Shown here piece by piece: positions 25,039-33,362 of a stretch of 49,513 nt of DNA. Position 1 is the stretch's first letter; each line of letters starts with the position of its first letter. Position numbers and translations under genes: made by a program. The notes under the pieces were generated by a model, which made no database searches, was not told the DNA's origin, and saw nothing but the letters and a program-made list of their open reading frames with translations. The DNA comes from DASSNR01 sp036278935 (GTDB lineage Bacteria; Gemmatimonadota; Gemmatimonadetes; Gemmatimonadales; Gemmatimonadaceae): positions 1-49,513 of the forward strand of contig DASUKA010000108.1 in NCBI GenBank assembly GCA_036278935.1, in the 5' to 3' direction.

Positions 25039-25850
25039 CCGAGCAGCCCGGTGGTGGGCGACGATGGCACCGCGATCTCGCGACGCGGCATCCGCCCCGC
25101 CAGATACGCGAGACGTCCCGCGTCCACCGCATGGCGCATCGCCCAGGCCATGCGCACCGGATCAGATGCCGCGGCCAGTGCCGTATTCATGAGAATGCCA
25201 TCCACACCCTGCTCCATCGTGAGACACGCATCCGAGGCAGTGCCCACGCCGGCATCCACGATCACCGGCACGGACAGCCGGCGCTTGATGGTGCGAATGG
25301 AGAACGGGTTGAGCAGTCCGAGCCCCGAGCCGATAGGCGAGGCGAGCGGCATCACTGCGGCGGCACCGGCCTCTTCGAGCCGGAGCGCCGTGATCAGATC
25401 ATCGTTCGTGTAGGCCAGAACCTGGAACCCATCCGCGGCGAGCGTTCGGGTCGCCTCGATCAAGCCGGCGGTGTCGGGGAGCAGCGTGTCGCCGTCGCCA
25501 ATCACCTCGAGCTTGACCCATTCGTTGAATCCCGCCGCGCGGGCCAGGCGCGCGTAGCGGATGGCGTCCTCGGCGGTCGTGCACCCCGCGGTGTTGGCGA
25601 GCAGAAAATACCGCGACGGATCGAGGTGAAAGAGGATGCCATCCTCCGCGGTGCGATCGAGATTCACGCGCCGCACGGCCACGGTCACGATCTCGGCGCC
25701 CGAGGCGGCGATGGCCTGCACCATCACCTCGTTCGAGACGTACTTGCCGGTGCCCGCCAGCAGACGCGAACGGAACTCGCGGCCGGCGATCACCAGCGGC
25801 TGCTCGCGGGGCTGTGTGTGTGTGGTGCTTGGGCTCGCGAGGGTCGTCAC
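25035..25850 (-). CDS. thiG: Thiazole synthase
   Basis: 271 residues. It condenses deoxyxylulose phosphate, dehydroglycine and ThiS-thiocarboxylate to the thiazole phosphate carboxylate of thiamine. Motifs: SRLLAGTGKY near 30, the imine-forming lysine in WVKLEVIGD, PLASPIGSGLGLLNP and PVIVDAGVGTASDA. It starts one base after thiS; a 4-bp overlap leads into rsmB. No thiF, thiH, thiO or thiC in the window. Confidence 0.96.
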   Translation of the reverse strand: MTTLASPSTTHTQPREQPLVIAGREFRSRLLAGTGKYVSNEVMVQAIAASGAEIVTVAVRRVNLDRTAEDGILFHLDPSRYFLLANTAGCTTAEDAIRYARLARAAGFNEWVKLEVIGDGDTLLPDTAGLIEATRTLAADGFQVLAYTNDDLITALRLEEAGAAAVMPLASPIGSGLGLLNPFSIRTIKRRLSVPVIVDAGVGTASDACLTMEQGVDGILMNTALAAASDPVRMAWAMRHAVDAGRLAYLAGRMPRREIAVPSSPTTGLLG

Positions 25851-25851
25851 A

Positions 25852-26091
25852 TCAACCTCCTCCTACAAAGTGCACGATCTCCAGCGTGTCGCCCTCGGCC
25901 AGGACGTGCGTGTCGTACCCCGCACGCTCGCGGAGGATCACGCGGTTGTGCTCGACCACCACCAGGCGCGCATCGAGTGCGAGGGAGCGCAGCAGATCAC
26001 CAAGGGTGGAACCGGCGGGAATCGTGCGTGGTGCGCCGTTGACGAGCAGTGTGATGGAGGTATGCGCTGCGCTAGGGACCGGCGGGCTCAT
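25852..26091 (-). CDS. thiS: ThiS sulfur-carrier protein
   Basis: 79 residues (or 80, from the tandem ATG at 26094). Ubiquitin-like beta-grasp protein that carries sulfur as a C-terminal thiocarboxylate for ThiG. Visible: LLVNGAPRTIPAGSTLGDLL, VVVEHNRVILRE and the required C-terminal diglycine in EIVHFVGGG. An 11-residue N-terminal tail precedes the first strand. It overlaps the end of the TenI/ThiE-like gene by 20-23 bp. Confidence 0.93.
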   Translation of the reverse strand: MSPPVPSAAHTSITLLVNGAPRTIPAGSTLGDLLRSLALDARLVVVEHNRVILRERAGYDTHVLAEGDTLEIVHFVGGG

Positions 26092-26836
26092 CATACGCGG
26101 AAAGATACTCGATTGCGGCGCGTTCGGCATCGTCCGGGCGCTCCCCCCAGATCCCGCGAATCGCCGCGACGCCGTACACGCCTCGCGCCCGCAGCGCGCC
26201 GACGTGCTGGGCACGAATGCCGCCGATGGCGATGCACGGCACCGCGGACGCCGCCACGATCTCTTCCATGAACTCCACTCCCTGCGCGGGCACGCTGGGG
26301 TGCGTGGGCGTGGCGTAGAGATGTCCGGCCACGATCCAGTCCGCGCCGGCCTGCGCCGCATCGCGCGCCTCCGCCACGGCGTGCACGCTCGCGCCCAGCG
26401 CGAGCGACGCCGCGATGCGCCGAGCATCCGCGACGGCGAGAGAGCGCGAGGTGAGCTGCGCGGCGGCGGCTCCGCTCGCCAGCGCCACGTCCACGCGGTC
26501 ATTCACCACGAGCCAGCACCCGGTCGCTTCCTGCTCGGTGGCGAGCGCGCACGCCATCTCGTACAACCGCGCGGCCGGGGTGGCGTGCGCGCGCAGGTGC
26601 ACCGCGCCTCGTGTTCCAAGCACGCGCATCACCCGCCGCGCCCGCTCGAGAAAGCCCGCCGCGGCGAGCACGGAGTCGTCAGTGACGGCGTGGACGCGGG
26701 GGATGGGGCGGGTGGGGAGCTGTAATCTGTGAGGTGTAAGCTGTGAGGTGTGGGGTGTGGGGTGTGAGGTGCGAGTCGCCGTTCTCCTCTCTCCGCTCCC
26801 CCCTCCCCGCTCCCGCCCTTCCCCCTCGCTACTCAA
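26072..26836 (-). CDS. TenI/ThiE-like protein (thiazole tautomerase or thiamine-phosphate synthase) with repeat-derived N-terminus
   Basis: The TIM-barrel core from RVHAVTDD onward (about 205 residues) belongs to the ThiE/TenI superfamily: WLVVNDRVDVALA, SVHAVAEARDAAQAGADWIVAGHLYATPTHPSVPAQG, CIAIGGI, GVAAIRGIWG. The ThiE substrate motif H.GQ.D is replaced by QLTSRSL and the phosphate-side Lys is absent, which favours TenI, a thiazole tautomerase, consistent with thiS-thiG next door. No ATG, GTG or TTG exists just before the core. The nearest start is TTG 26836, overlapping the fmt stop by 8 bp; from there the first ~35 residues are translated from a low-complexity repeat. Start confidence is low, gene confidence high. 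Confidence 0.82.
   Translation of the reverse strand: MSSEGEGRERGGGSGERRTATRTSHPTPHTSQLTPHRLQLPTRPIPRVHAVTDDSVLAAAGFLERARRVMRVLGTRGAVHLRAHATPAARLYEMACALATEQEATGCWLVVNDRVDVALASGAAAAQLTSRSLAVADARRIAASLALGASVHAVAEARDAAQAGADWIVAGHLYATPTHPSVPAQGVEFMEEIVAASAVPCIAIGGIRAQHVGALRARGVYGVAAIRGIWGERPDDAERAAIEYLSAYDEPAGP
26719..26828. repeat. Modular low-complexity repeat at the fmt/tenI-like junction
   Basis: Read on the minus strand: a purine-rich run with GAGAGAGGAGAACGGCGA, then iterated CCTCACACCCCACACCC and CTCACAGCTTACACCTCACA. The CTCACA type and GAGAGAGGAGAACGG also occur inside tgt (29302-29426). It lies in the open frame of the tenI-like gene and would be translated if TTG 26836 is used. Confidence 0.7.
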
Positions 26837-27770
26837 ATCGATCCCCGACGCGCACCCCGCGTCCACGCGCCCACTCCTGGACGGGGAGCGCCTTGCGGCC
26901 GGAGGGCTGAGCGACGGCGACGCACACCGCGCCGGCGCCGGTGGCGACCACAAGACCGCGCTCATCGATCGCGAGCACCGCGCCGACGGCGGGCTGGTGC
27001 GTCTCGTCGATCTCGTCGGTGCCGCGTGCGCCGAACAGCTTCACGGGCGACGCGCGCAACATGGTCCACGCGCCGGGCTTCGGGTCGTAGGCGCGGATAT
27101 GGCGCGCCACCGCGCCGCCGTCCTCAGACCAGACGATGCGCGTCGCGGCCCGGTCGACCTTCCCCGCGTAGGTGGCGAGCGCATCATCCTGCGCGTGCTC
27201 GGTGGCCTGCCCCATCTCGATGAGCGTCAGCGCTTCCACGAGGGCCAGTGCCCCCAGCTCCGAGAGGCGCATCTCCAACTCGCCGTACGTTTCATCGTCG
27301 GACGTCGGCGTGCGCGCCTGCAGGATGATCGGCCCGGCATCCAGTGCGGGGACCATCCGCATGATGGTCACGCCGGTCTCCAGCAATCCCTCGTGGATGG
27401 CCGCGCGGATGGGTGAGGCGCCGCGCAGCCGAGGCAACAGGGAGGCGTGAACGTTCACCGTGCCGTGCGGGGGAAGGTCGATCACCTCCGCCGGCAGAAT
27501 GTGCCCGTAGGAGACGACAACCGAGATCTCCGGCGCCAGATCACGAACGGCCGCCATGAAGTCCGCGCCGCGCGGCCTCTCGGGCTGCAATACCGGCAGC
27601 GACTCCGCGCGCGCGATCCGCTTGATCACCGGCGCGACGCGTGTGGAGCGGGAGCGGCCGACCGGGCGATCGGGCTGCGTGACCACCCCGGCCACGTCGA
27701 ACCCCTCTCCGATCAGGGCGTTGAGCGATGGCGCGGCAAACGCCGATGTCCCCCAGAAGAGGACACGCAC
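26829..27770 (-). CDS. fmt: Methionyl-tRNA formyltransferase
   Basis: 313 residues from GTG 27770, one base after the def stop; the frame is open further upstream but VRVLFWGTSAFAAPSL is the true N-terminus. It formylates initiator Met-tRNA with 10-formyl-THF. Catalytic region VNVHASLLPRLRGASPI (Asn/His) and the Asp-containing TIMRMVPALDAGP are intact. The C-terminal OB-like domain continues to VGDRFE. Paired with def as usual. Confidence 0.95.
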   Translation of the reverse strand: MRVLFWGTSAFAAPSLNALIGEGFDVAGVVTQPDRPVGRSRSTRVAPVIKRIARAESLPVLQPERPRGADFMAAVRDLAPEISVVVSYGHILPAEVIDLPPHGTVNVHASLLPRLRGASPIRAAIHEGLLETGVTIMRMVPALDAGPIILQARTPTSDDETYGELEMRLSELGALALVEALTLIEMGQATEHAQDDALATYAGKVDRAATRIVWSEDGGAVARHIRAYDPKPGAWTMLRASPVKLFGARGTDEIDETHQPAVGAVLAIDERGLVVATGAGAVCVAVAQPSGRKALPVQEWARGRGVRVGDRFE

Positions 27771-27771
27771 G

Positions 27772-28356
27772 CTACAGCGCTCCCCTCCGGCCCGCCGGTT
27801 CCCGCATGCGCCGCGGCTCGAGCGAGCGCGTGAGCGCACGCTCTCCTTTCCGCACCTTTCTCCACTTGCGCATGGCCGCCTGCTGCTTGACCAGGCTCAG
27901 GTGATCGAGAAAGAGCTTGCCGTGGAGATGGTCGACCTCGTGCTGCACGCACCGCGCGAGCAGTTCCTGCACGTCCGCTGCCCCGGGCGAGAGCGCCGTG
28001 TCCAGCTCGAAGGGCGCGCCCTCGCGATCGAGCGCGCGGATGACCACGTGCGTCGCGCGCTCCACCTCGCCGTAGATCTCGGGGATCGAGAGGCACCCCT
28101 CCTCCGCGCGCACGCTCCCCTCGCGCAGGACGATCTCCGGATTGATGAATACCAGCGGCCGCTCGTCCACGTCCACCACGGTCAACCGCTCGCGGTGTCC
28201 AACCTGCGGACCGGCAAGCCCGATGCCCTTGGCCGCGTACATCGTCTCGAACATGTCATCAATGAGCCGGCGCAGCTCGTCGGACACACCCTCCACCGGC
28301 ACCGTCTCCTGCCGCAAGATGGGTGAGCCAAGCAGATGAATGTCGAGCAGACTCAT
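27772..28356 (-). CDS. def: Peptide deformylase
   Basis: 194 residues from ATG 28356, which overlaps the yajC stop by ATGA. It removes the formyl group from nascent N-termini. All three motifs: GIGLAGPQVG (motif 1), EEGCLSIPE (motif 2, metal Cys) and QHEVDHLHGKLF (HExxH, motif 3). The C-terminal ~25 residues beyond the domain are Arg-rich. Downstream fmt uses its product pathway. Confidence 0.96.
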   Translation of the reverse strand: MSLLDIHLLGSPILRQETVPVEGVSDELRRLIDDMFETMYAAKGIGLAGPQVGHRERLTVVDVDERPLVFINPEIVLREGSVRAEEGCLSIPEIYGEVERATHVVIRALDREGAPFELDTALSPGAADVQELLARCVQHEVDHLHGKLFLDHLSLVKQQAAMRKWRKVRKGERALTRSLEPRRMREPAGRRGAL

Positions 28357-28712
28357 GCGGCGGGGCTCGCTTCGGCGGTCCGGGACGCCACGCGCGCGAT
28401 GCGTCCCCGCTCCACTACCAGCCGCGCCTCCCCGGACTTGATCGTGATGCGGTCTTCCATGGAGGCGCTCTCGCCCGCCGTCTTGATGTGAATGACCTCG
28501 CCCACCACCCCGCCCGCGGTCACCACCTCGTCGCCCTTGCGCATCTCGCGCAGCCGCTGTTCGTGCTCCCGCTTCTGCTTCTGCTGTGGGCGGATCATGA
28601 TGAAATAGAAGATCGCGAAGATCGCCGCGAACTCGAGCAGGAGCGGCAGCAGCGCACTGCCGCCTCCCGACGAGGGTTGGGCGAACGCGAGCAGGGCAAT
28701 CGGAGCGGTCAT
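28353..28712 (-). CDS. yajC: Preprotein translocase subunit YajC
   Basis: 119 residues. One N-terminal membrane helix (about 22-43, LLPLLLEFAAIFAIFYFIMIRPQQKQ, ending in the diagnostic IRPQ.K) and a small cytoplasmic domain with LREMRKGDEVVTAGGVVGEVI. YajC associates with SecDF-YidC. The tgt-yajC order is classical; 4-bp overlaps on both sides fix ATG 28712. Confidence 0.95.
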   Translation of the reverse strand: MTAPIALLAFAQPSSGGGSALLPLLLEFAAIFAIFYFIMIRPQQKQKREHEQRLREMRKGDEVVTAGGVVGEVIHIKTAGESASMEDRITIKSGEARLVVERGRIARVASRTAEASPAA

Positions 28713-29953
28713 GGCACTTGGGACACAGGTCGTGAGTGATAGCGCTCGAGCCAGCCGTGGCTCCACGCGGCAAAGGTCCCCTCGCGAATCGCGCCGCGCA
28801 CGGCACGCATGAGGGTCATCACGAAATGTACATTATGCAGCGAGAGAAGGCGTGGTCCCAGCATCTCATCGGCGACAAAGAGGTGCCGGATATACGCGCG
28901 GCTGAAGCGCGCGCACGTCGCACAGTCGCACCCCTCGTCGAGCGGACGCGCATCCGTGCGCAGCTCGGCGCGCCGCACGTTGAGCCGCCCGTCGCGCGTG
29001 AATGCCGTCCCGTTACGGCCCATCCGCGTGGGCGCCACGCAATCGAACAGATCCACGCCGCGCCGCGCCCCCTCGATGAGGTCCTCCGGAAAGCCCACGC
29101 CCATGAGATAGTGCGGCCGATCGGGGGGCAGCACATCGTTCACCACCTCCAGAATCTCGTACATCGCCGGCTTCGCCTCGCCCACCGACAGTCCGCCGAT
29201 GCCGTACCCGCTCCAATCCCCCATATCGCGAATCACCCCGGCCGCCGCGCGCCGCAGCGTCGGATGAATGCCGCCCTGCACGATGGGAAAGAGGGCTTGG
29301 TCGCGAGAGTCGAGGGGCGAAGCGTGGGTCGTGGGTTGTGAGTTGTGAGTTTCTGACCCACTGGCCGACTGACCCCCTGACTCATTGCCCCGCGTCTCTT
29401 TCCTTTCTCCGTTCTCCTCTCTCGCCTTCACGCACCGCTCCAGCCACCTGATGCTCCGTTCGCTCGCCTCGCGCGCAACGGCGAGATCGGACTGACCGGG
29501 CACCACGTGGTCGAACTGCATGATGATGTCGGCGCCGAGGGCATGCTCGATCGCCATCACCGATTCCGGCGTGAAGATGTGGCGTGAGCCGTCCACATGG
29601 CTCTGAAATTCGACGCCTTCCTCGGTGACGGTGCGCAGCGTCGCCAGGGAGAACACCTGAAAGCCGCCGGAGTCGGTGAGCAGCGGACCATCCCAGCCCA
29701 TGAACCGGTGCAGTCCGCCCATCTGCGACACGGTCTCCTCGCCCGGCCGCAGGTGCAGATGGTAGGCGTTGGCGAGCAGCATCTGCACACCGGCATCGCA
29801 TAGCTCGCGCGGGTCCAGCGCCTTGACCGTGGCCAGCGTACCCACGGGCATGAACGCCGGTGTCTCCACGGCGCCGTGCGGTGTGGTGAACACGCCGGTG
29901 CGGGCGGCGCCGTCGGTCGCGCCGATGGCAAAGTGAAAGGCTGCCGTGCTCAG
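28709..29953 (-). CDS. tgt: tRNA-guanine transglycosylase with in-frame low-complexity insertion
   Basis: About 414 residues against a usual ~375-380. It exchanges G34 for preQ1 in queuosine tRNAs. Core motifs intact: TPAFMPVGTLATVKAL, active-site Asp in LLTDSGGFQVFSL (D94), IVQGG, GIGGLSVGEAK, nucleophile Asp in DLFDCVAPTR and zinc site CDCATC...H. Residues about 178-217 (ENGERKETRGNESGG...LDSR) are an extra segment encoded by a low-complexity element, where relatives have about 8 residues between ERC.. and LF.IVQGG. No ATG, GTG or TTG precedes the N-terminal strand closely; CTG 29953, overlapping the queA stop by 4 bp, is the likely start. Confidence 0.92.
   Translation of the reverse strand: MSTAAFHFAIGATDGAARTGVFTTPHGAVETPAFMPVGTLATVKALDPRELCDAGVQMLLANAYHLHLRPGEETVSQMGGLHRFMGWDGPLLTDSGGFQVFSLATLRTVTEEGVEFQSHVDGSRHIFTPESVMAIEHALGADIIMQFDHVVPGQSDLAVAREASERSIRWLERCVKAREENGERKETRGNESGGQSASGSETHNSQPTTHASPLDSRDQALFPIVQGGIHPTLRRAAAGVIRDMGDWSGYGIGGLSVGEAKPAMYEILEVVNDVLPPDRPHYLMGVGFPEDLIEGARRGVDLFDCVAPTRMGRNGTAFTRDGRLNVRRAELRTDARPLDEGCDCATCARFSRAYIRHLFVADEMLGPRLLSLHNVHFVMTLMRAVRGAIREGTFAAWSHGWLERYHSRPVSQVP
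29302..29426. repeat. Modular low-complexity repeat inserted inside tgt
   Basis: On the minus strand the order is GGCGAGAGAGGAGAACGG, AGAAAGG, GAGTCAGG, GGTCAGTCGG, CCAGTGGGTCAG, then CTCACAACTCACAACCCACG. All three sequence types of the family (purine-rich, CTGACCGAC-like, CTCACA-like) are present in one locus, and its length keeps the tgt reading frame open. Confidence 0.75.
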
Positions 29954-30990
29954 ATGACCGCCATCGCGTCGCCGTACGAGTAGAACCGGTAGCCGGAGTC
30001 GACCGCCTCCCGGTACGCCCGCATGGTGAGCTCGTACCCCGCGAACGCGGCCACGAGCATGAGCAGCGTGGAGCGGGGAAGATGAAAATTCGTGATGAGT
30101 CTGTCCACGCCGCGAAAGGTATATGGGGGGCGGATGAAGAGCCGCGTCTCCCCAGCGCCTGCCATGAACGTTCCGTCCGGGCGCGCCACGCTCTCCAGCG
30201 TGCGTGTGGTCGTGGTCCCCACCGCCCAGCACTGGCCACCGCTCCGGCGCGCGGCGTTCAGCAGTTCGGCCGTGGCTTCCGGCAGGGAGTACCACTCCTC
30301 ATGCATCCGATGATGCGCGGGATCGTCCACCTCCACGGGCTTGAAGGTGCCCGCGCCCACGTGCAACACGAGGTCGGCGCGCCGCACGCCGCCCGCGGCG
30401 AGGGCGTCCAGCAGCTCGGGCGTGAAGTGCAGCCCCGCCGTGGGAGCGGCCACGGAGCCGGGCTCGCGCGCGTACACGGTCTGATAGCGCTCGCTGTCCA
30501 TGGGCGCATCCGAGCGTTCGATGTACGGCGGGAGCGGAACGTGGCCGTGACGCGCGATCGCTTCGTCCACCGGCATCTCCGTGAGCAGTTGCACGATACG
30601 CGTGCGGCGATCCGTGATCTCGAGTATCCGCACATCCAGTCCGGGCGCCACGTGCACCGTGCGTCCGGGATGCAGCTTGCCGCCCGGGCTCACCATCGCC
30701 TCGTAGCGCGCATCGCCGAGGGAGCGGAGCAGCAGCACTTCCGCCGGCGCTCCCGAGTCGCGTCGGCCGAGGAGCCGCGCGCGGATGACACGCGTGGTGT
30801 TGAGCACCAGCACGTCGCCGGGGGACACGAGCTGCACGAGATCGCGAAAGACGTGGTGCGCGATGCGCCCCGTCGCGCGCTCGACCACCATGAGCCGGCT
30901 CTCGTCGCGCCGCGCTACCGGATACTGCGCGATGCGATCCGGGGACAGAGGGAAATCGTAGTCGGCCGTGCGGGCGCCGCGCTCGCTCAC
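29950..30990 (-). CDS. queA: S-adenosylmethionine:tRNA ribosyltransferase-isomerase
   Basis: 346 residues. It converts preQ1-tRNA to epoxyqueuosine-tRNA using the ribosyl part of SAM. Family text: DYDFPLSPDRIAQYP at the N-terminus, RDESRLMV, PGDVLVLNTTRVIRARL, GSVAAPTAGLHFTPELL, HVGAGTFKPV, and the C-terminal FHLPRSTLLMLVAAFAG...YRFYSYGDAMAVI. Coupled to ruvB and tgt by 4-bp overlaps, a common queA-tgt arrangement. Confidence 0.97.
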   Translation of the reverse strand: MSERGARTADYDFPLSPDRIAQYPVARRDESRLMVVERATGRIAHHVFRDLVQLVSPGDVLVLNTTRVIRARLLGRRDSGAPAEVLLLRSLGDARYEAMVSPGGKLHPGRTVHVAPGLDVRILEITDRRTRIVQLLTEMPVDEAIARHGHVPLPPYIERSDAPMDSERYQTVYAREPGSVAAPTAGLHFTPELLDALAAGGVRRADLVLHVGAGTFKPVEVDDPAHHRMHEEWYSLPEATAELLNAARRSGGQCWAVGTTTTRTLESVARPDGTFMAGAGETRLFIRPPYTFRGVDRLITNFHLPRSTLLMLVAAFAGYELTMRAYREAVDSGYRFYSYGDAMAVI

Positions 30991-32015
30991 AACAACGAGC
31001 CCTGCGCTCCGTTCTCGCTGGGCGGCACGTACCCGAAGTGCCGGTATGCCGCGGGAGTGGCCGCGCGACCGCGCGGCGTGCGCTGCAGAAAGCCGTTCTG
31101 CACGAGATACGGCTCGTACACTTCCTCGATGGTGCTCGCGTCCTCGCCCACCGCGGCCGCAATGGTGCCGATCCCCACCGGTCCCCCCTCGAACTTCTCG
31201 ATGATGGTGCGCAGCACGCGCGCATCCATGTCGTCCAGCCCGAACTCGTCCACGTCCAGCATGGCCAGCGCATCGCCGGCCACGCCCTTCGTGATGCGCC
31301 CGTCCGCCTTCACCTGCGCGTAGTCACGCACCCGCCGCAGGAGCCGATTGGCCACGCGCGGCGTCCCGCGCGAGCGGCGCGCGATCTCATCGCGCCCCTC
31401 ATCGTCCACCTCCACGCGCATCACCTCCGACGAGCGCGCGACAATCTGCTCGAGGTCCGCCACCGGATAGAAGTTCAGCCGCTCGATGATCCCGAACCGC
31501 GCACGCATGGGCGGCGTGAGCATGCCGAAGCGCGTGGTGGCGCCGATGAGCGTGAAGTGCTCGATCGGCATGGTGATGGTCTGCGCCTTGGGGCCCTCCG
31601 AGAGCCGGATGTCGATGCGGTAGTCCTCCATGGCAGGATAGAGAAACTCCTCGATGATCGGCCGCAGCCGGTGGATCTCGTCGATGAACAGGATGTCGCC
31701 CTCACGCATGTTGGTGAGCGTGCCCACGAGATCGCCCGGCTTCTCGAGCGCGGGGCCCGAGGTGGTGCGGATGTTGACGCCCAGCTCGCGCGCGATCAAC
31801 TCGGCCAGCGTGGTCTTCCCCAGCCCCGGCGGACCGTAGAAGAGCGTGTGGTCGAGCGGCTCGCGCCGGGCGAGCGCGGCGTCGATGTAGATGCGCAGGC
31901 TCTCCTTCACCTTGTGCTGCCCGATGAACTCGGCCAGCCGTTGCGGGCGGAGGGAGAGCTCGACGACGGACTCATCGGCGAGGACTTCCGGCGTGGTGAT
32001 TTCGGCGCGGGACAT
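30987..32015 (-). CDS. ruvB: Holliday junction branch migration ATPase RuvB
   Basis: 342 residues. Hexameric motor of RuvAB. Walker A GPPGLGKTT (61-69), Walker B FIDEIHR (DEIH 112-115), sensor 1 LIGATTRFGML, arginine-finger region PPMRARFG and the C-terminal winged helix (EPYLVQNGFLQRTPRGR). Separated from ruvA by an aminotransferase gene. A TAGTGT box lies six bases before the ATG, a weaker version of the leaderless pattern seen elsewhere in the window. Confidence 0.97.
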   Translation of the reverse strand: MSRAEITTPEVLADESVVELSLRPQRLAEFIGQHKVKESLRIYIDAALARREPLDHTLFYGPPGLGKTTLAELIARELGVNIRTTSGPALEKPGDLVGTLTNMREGDILFIDEIHRLRPIIEEFLYPAMEDYRIDIRLSEGPKAQTITMPIEHFTLIGATTRFGMLTPPMRARFGIIERLNFYPVADLEQIVARSSEVMRVEVDDEGRDEIARRSRGTPRVANRLLRRVRDYAQVKADGRITKGVAGDALAMLDVDEFGLDDMDARVLRTIIEKFEGGPVGIGTIAAAVGEDASTIEEVYEPYLVQNGFLQRTPRGRAATPAAYRHFGYVPPSENGAQGSLL

Positions 32016-32083
32016 GGCTACACACTACCTGCTGTTCGGGGTACGTCCAGAGAAGGAATCCTGACGGAAAGATACCCCGAAGA

Positions 32084-33283
32084 TCACCCGAAGCCCCGCG
32101 CGGCGCGTGGTTCTCGCCGTGTCAGCTCCGCCAGCCGCTCCGCGGCGGCCGCCAGCGTCTCCCGCCGCTTGCAGAACGCGAACCGTACGACGGAGCGGCC
32201 GAGCGACGGCTCGTGATAGAAGCTGGAGCCGGGCACCGCGGCCACGCCGACTTCGCGCGTCATCCACGCGGCGAATTCGGTATCCGATTGGTCGCTGAGC
32301 GCGGAGAAATCGGCCAGAATGTAGTACGCGCCCTCGGGGACCGTGAAGGTGAAGCCAGCCTTCGCCAGTGCGCCGGCCAGGAGATCGCGGCGCTCGACAT
32401 AATCCCGCGCGAGCTGCTCGTAGTACGACGCGTCGAACGCCATTCCCACCGCGCCCGCCGCCTGGAGCGGCGCCGCGGCGCCTACGGTGAGGAAATCGTG
32501 CACCTTACGGATGGCCTGCGAGGCGCGCTCGGGTGCGATCGCGTAGCCCAGGCGCCATCCGGTGCAGCTGTACGTCTTGGAGAGGCCGGAGATCGTGACG
32601 GTGCGCTCGCGCATGCCGGGCCACGTCATGAGCGGGCGGTGCTCGCCCACGTAGCGGATGTGCTCGTAGATCTCATCCGTGAATGCCCACACATCGTGCT
32701 CCACGCACAGCTCGGCGATGCACGAGAGCTCCTCGCGCGAGAGCACGCGCCCAGTGGGGTTGTGCGGCGTGTTGACGATGATGGCCTTCGTGCGTGGCGT
32801 GAAGGCGGCACGCAGGCGGTCGGGATCGAGGCGCCAGTTCGGGGGCTCCAGCGGGACGAACACCGGTGCCGCATCCGCGAGGATTGCATCGGGGCCGTAG
32901 TTCTCGTAGAACGGCTCGAGGATGATCACCTCATCGCCCGGATCGACAAGGGCCAGAAAGGTCGAGGCCATCGCCTCCGTGGCGCCGCACGTGACGGTGA
33001 TCTCCCGCTCCGGGTCCACCTCCACGCCATACCAGCGCCGATACTTCTCGGCGATCGCGCGGCGAAGCGTGGGGCTGCCCCAGGTGATGGCGTACTGGTT
33101 GACGTCGCCCTGAATCGCGGCGCAGGCGGCTTCCTTCATGGCCTCGGGCATCGCGAAGTCCGGGAAGCCCTGCGCCAGATTGATGGCCCCATGCTGGTTC
33201 GCGATACGGGTCATCTCACGGATGACGGATTCCGTGAAGGTGGCGGTGCGGCGGGCGGTGGGGGAGGGGGAGGGATGGATCAT
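32084..33283 (-). CDS. PLP-dependent aminotransferase, class I/II
   Basis: 399 residues, fold-type I. NTPHNPTGRV (substrate/cofactor Asn175), FTDEIYEH (D203) and the Schiff-base lysine K236 in SGLSKTYSCTGWRLGY are all present. INLAQGFPDFAMPE and FYENYGPDAILA resemble the kynurenine-oxoglutarate/methionine aminotransferase-like (YbdL/KAT) branch, so it may act on methionine, aromatic or other amino acids; specificity not certain. It interrupts ruvA and ruvB, with gaps of 79 and 68 bp that break the 4-bp overlap pattern and may carry its own promoter. Confidence 0.93.
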   Translation of the reverse strand: MIHPSPSPTARRTATFTESVIREMTRIANQHGAINLAQGFPDFAMPEAMKEAACAAIQGDVNQYAITWGSPTLRRAIAEKYRRWYGVEVDPEREITVTCGATEAMASTFLALVDPGDEVIILEPFYENYGPDAILADAAPVFVPLEPPNWRLDPDRLRAAFTPRTKAIIVNTPHNPTGRVLSREELSCIAELCVEHDVWAFTDEIYEHIRYVGEHRPLMTWPGMRERTVTISGLSKTYSCTGWRLGYAIAPERASQAIRKVHDFLTVGAAAPLQAAGAVGMAFDASYYEQLARDYVERRDLLAGALAKAGFTFTVPEGAYYILADFSALSDQSDTEFAAWMTREVGVAAVPGSSFYHEPSLGRSVVRFAFCKRRETLAAAAERLAELTRREPRAARGFG

Positions 33284-33316
33284 GCGCCTTTGAAGCTCGG
33301 GTGGTCGTGCGGCTGT

Positions 33317-33345
33317 AATATCCGATCGCGTCGCGGAGAGTGCAA
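33317..33345 (-). promoter_or_regulatory. Possible internal promoter before the aminotransferase gene
   Basis: On the minus strand TTGCAC (33340-33345), 17 bases, GATATT (33317-33322), then 33 bases to the ATG. It lies in the longest intergenic gap inside the array. Both boxes are partial matches. Confidence 0.3.
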
Positions 33346-33362
33346 AGGCGGGAGCCTCCCCG

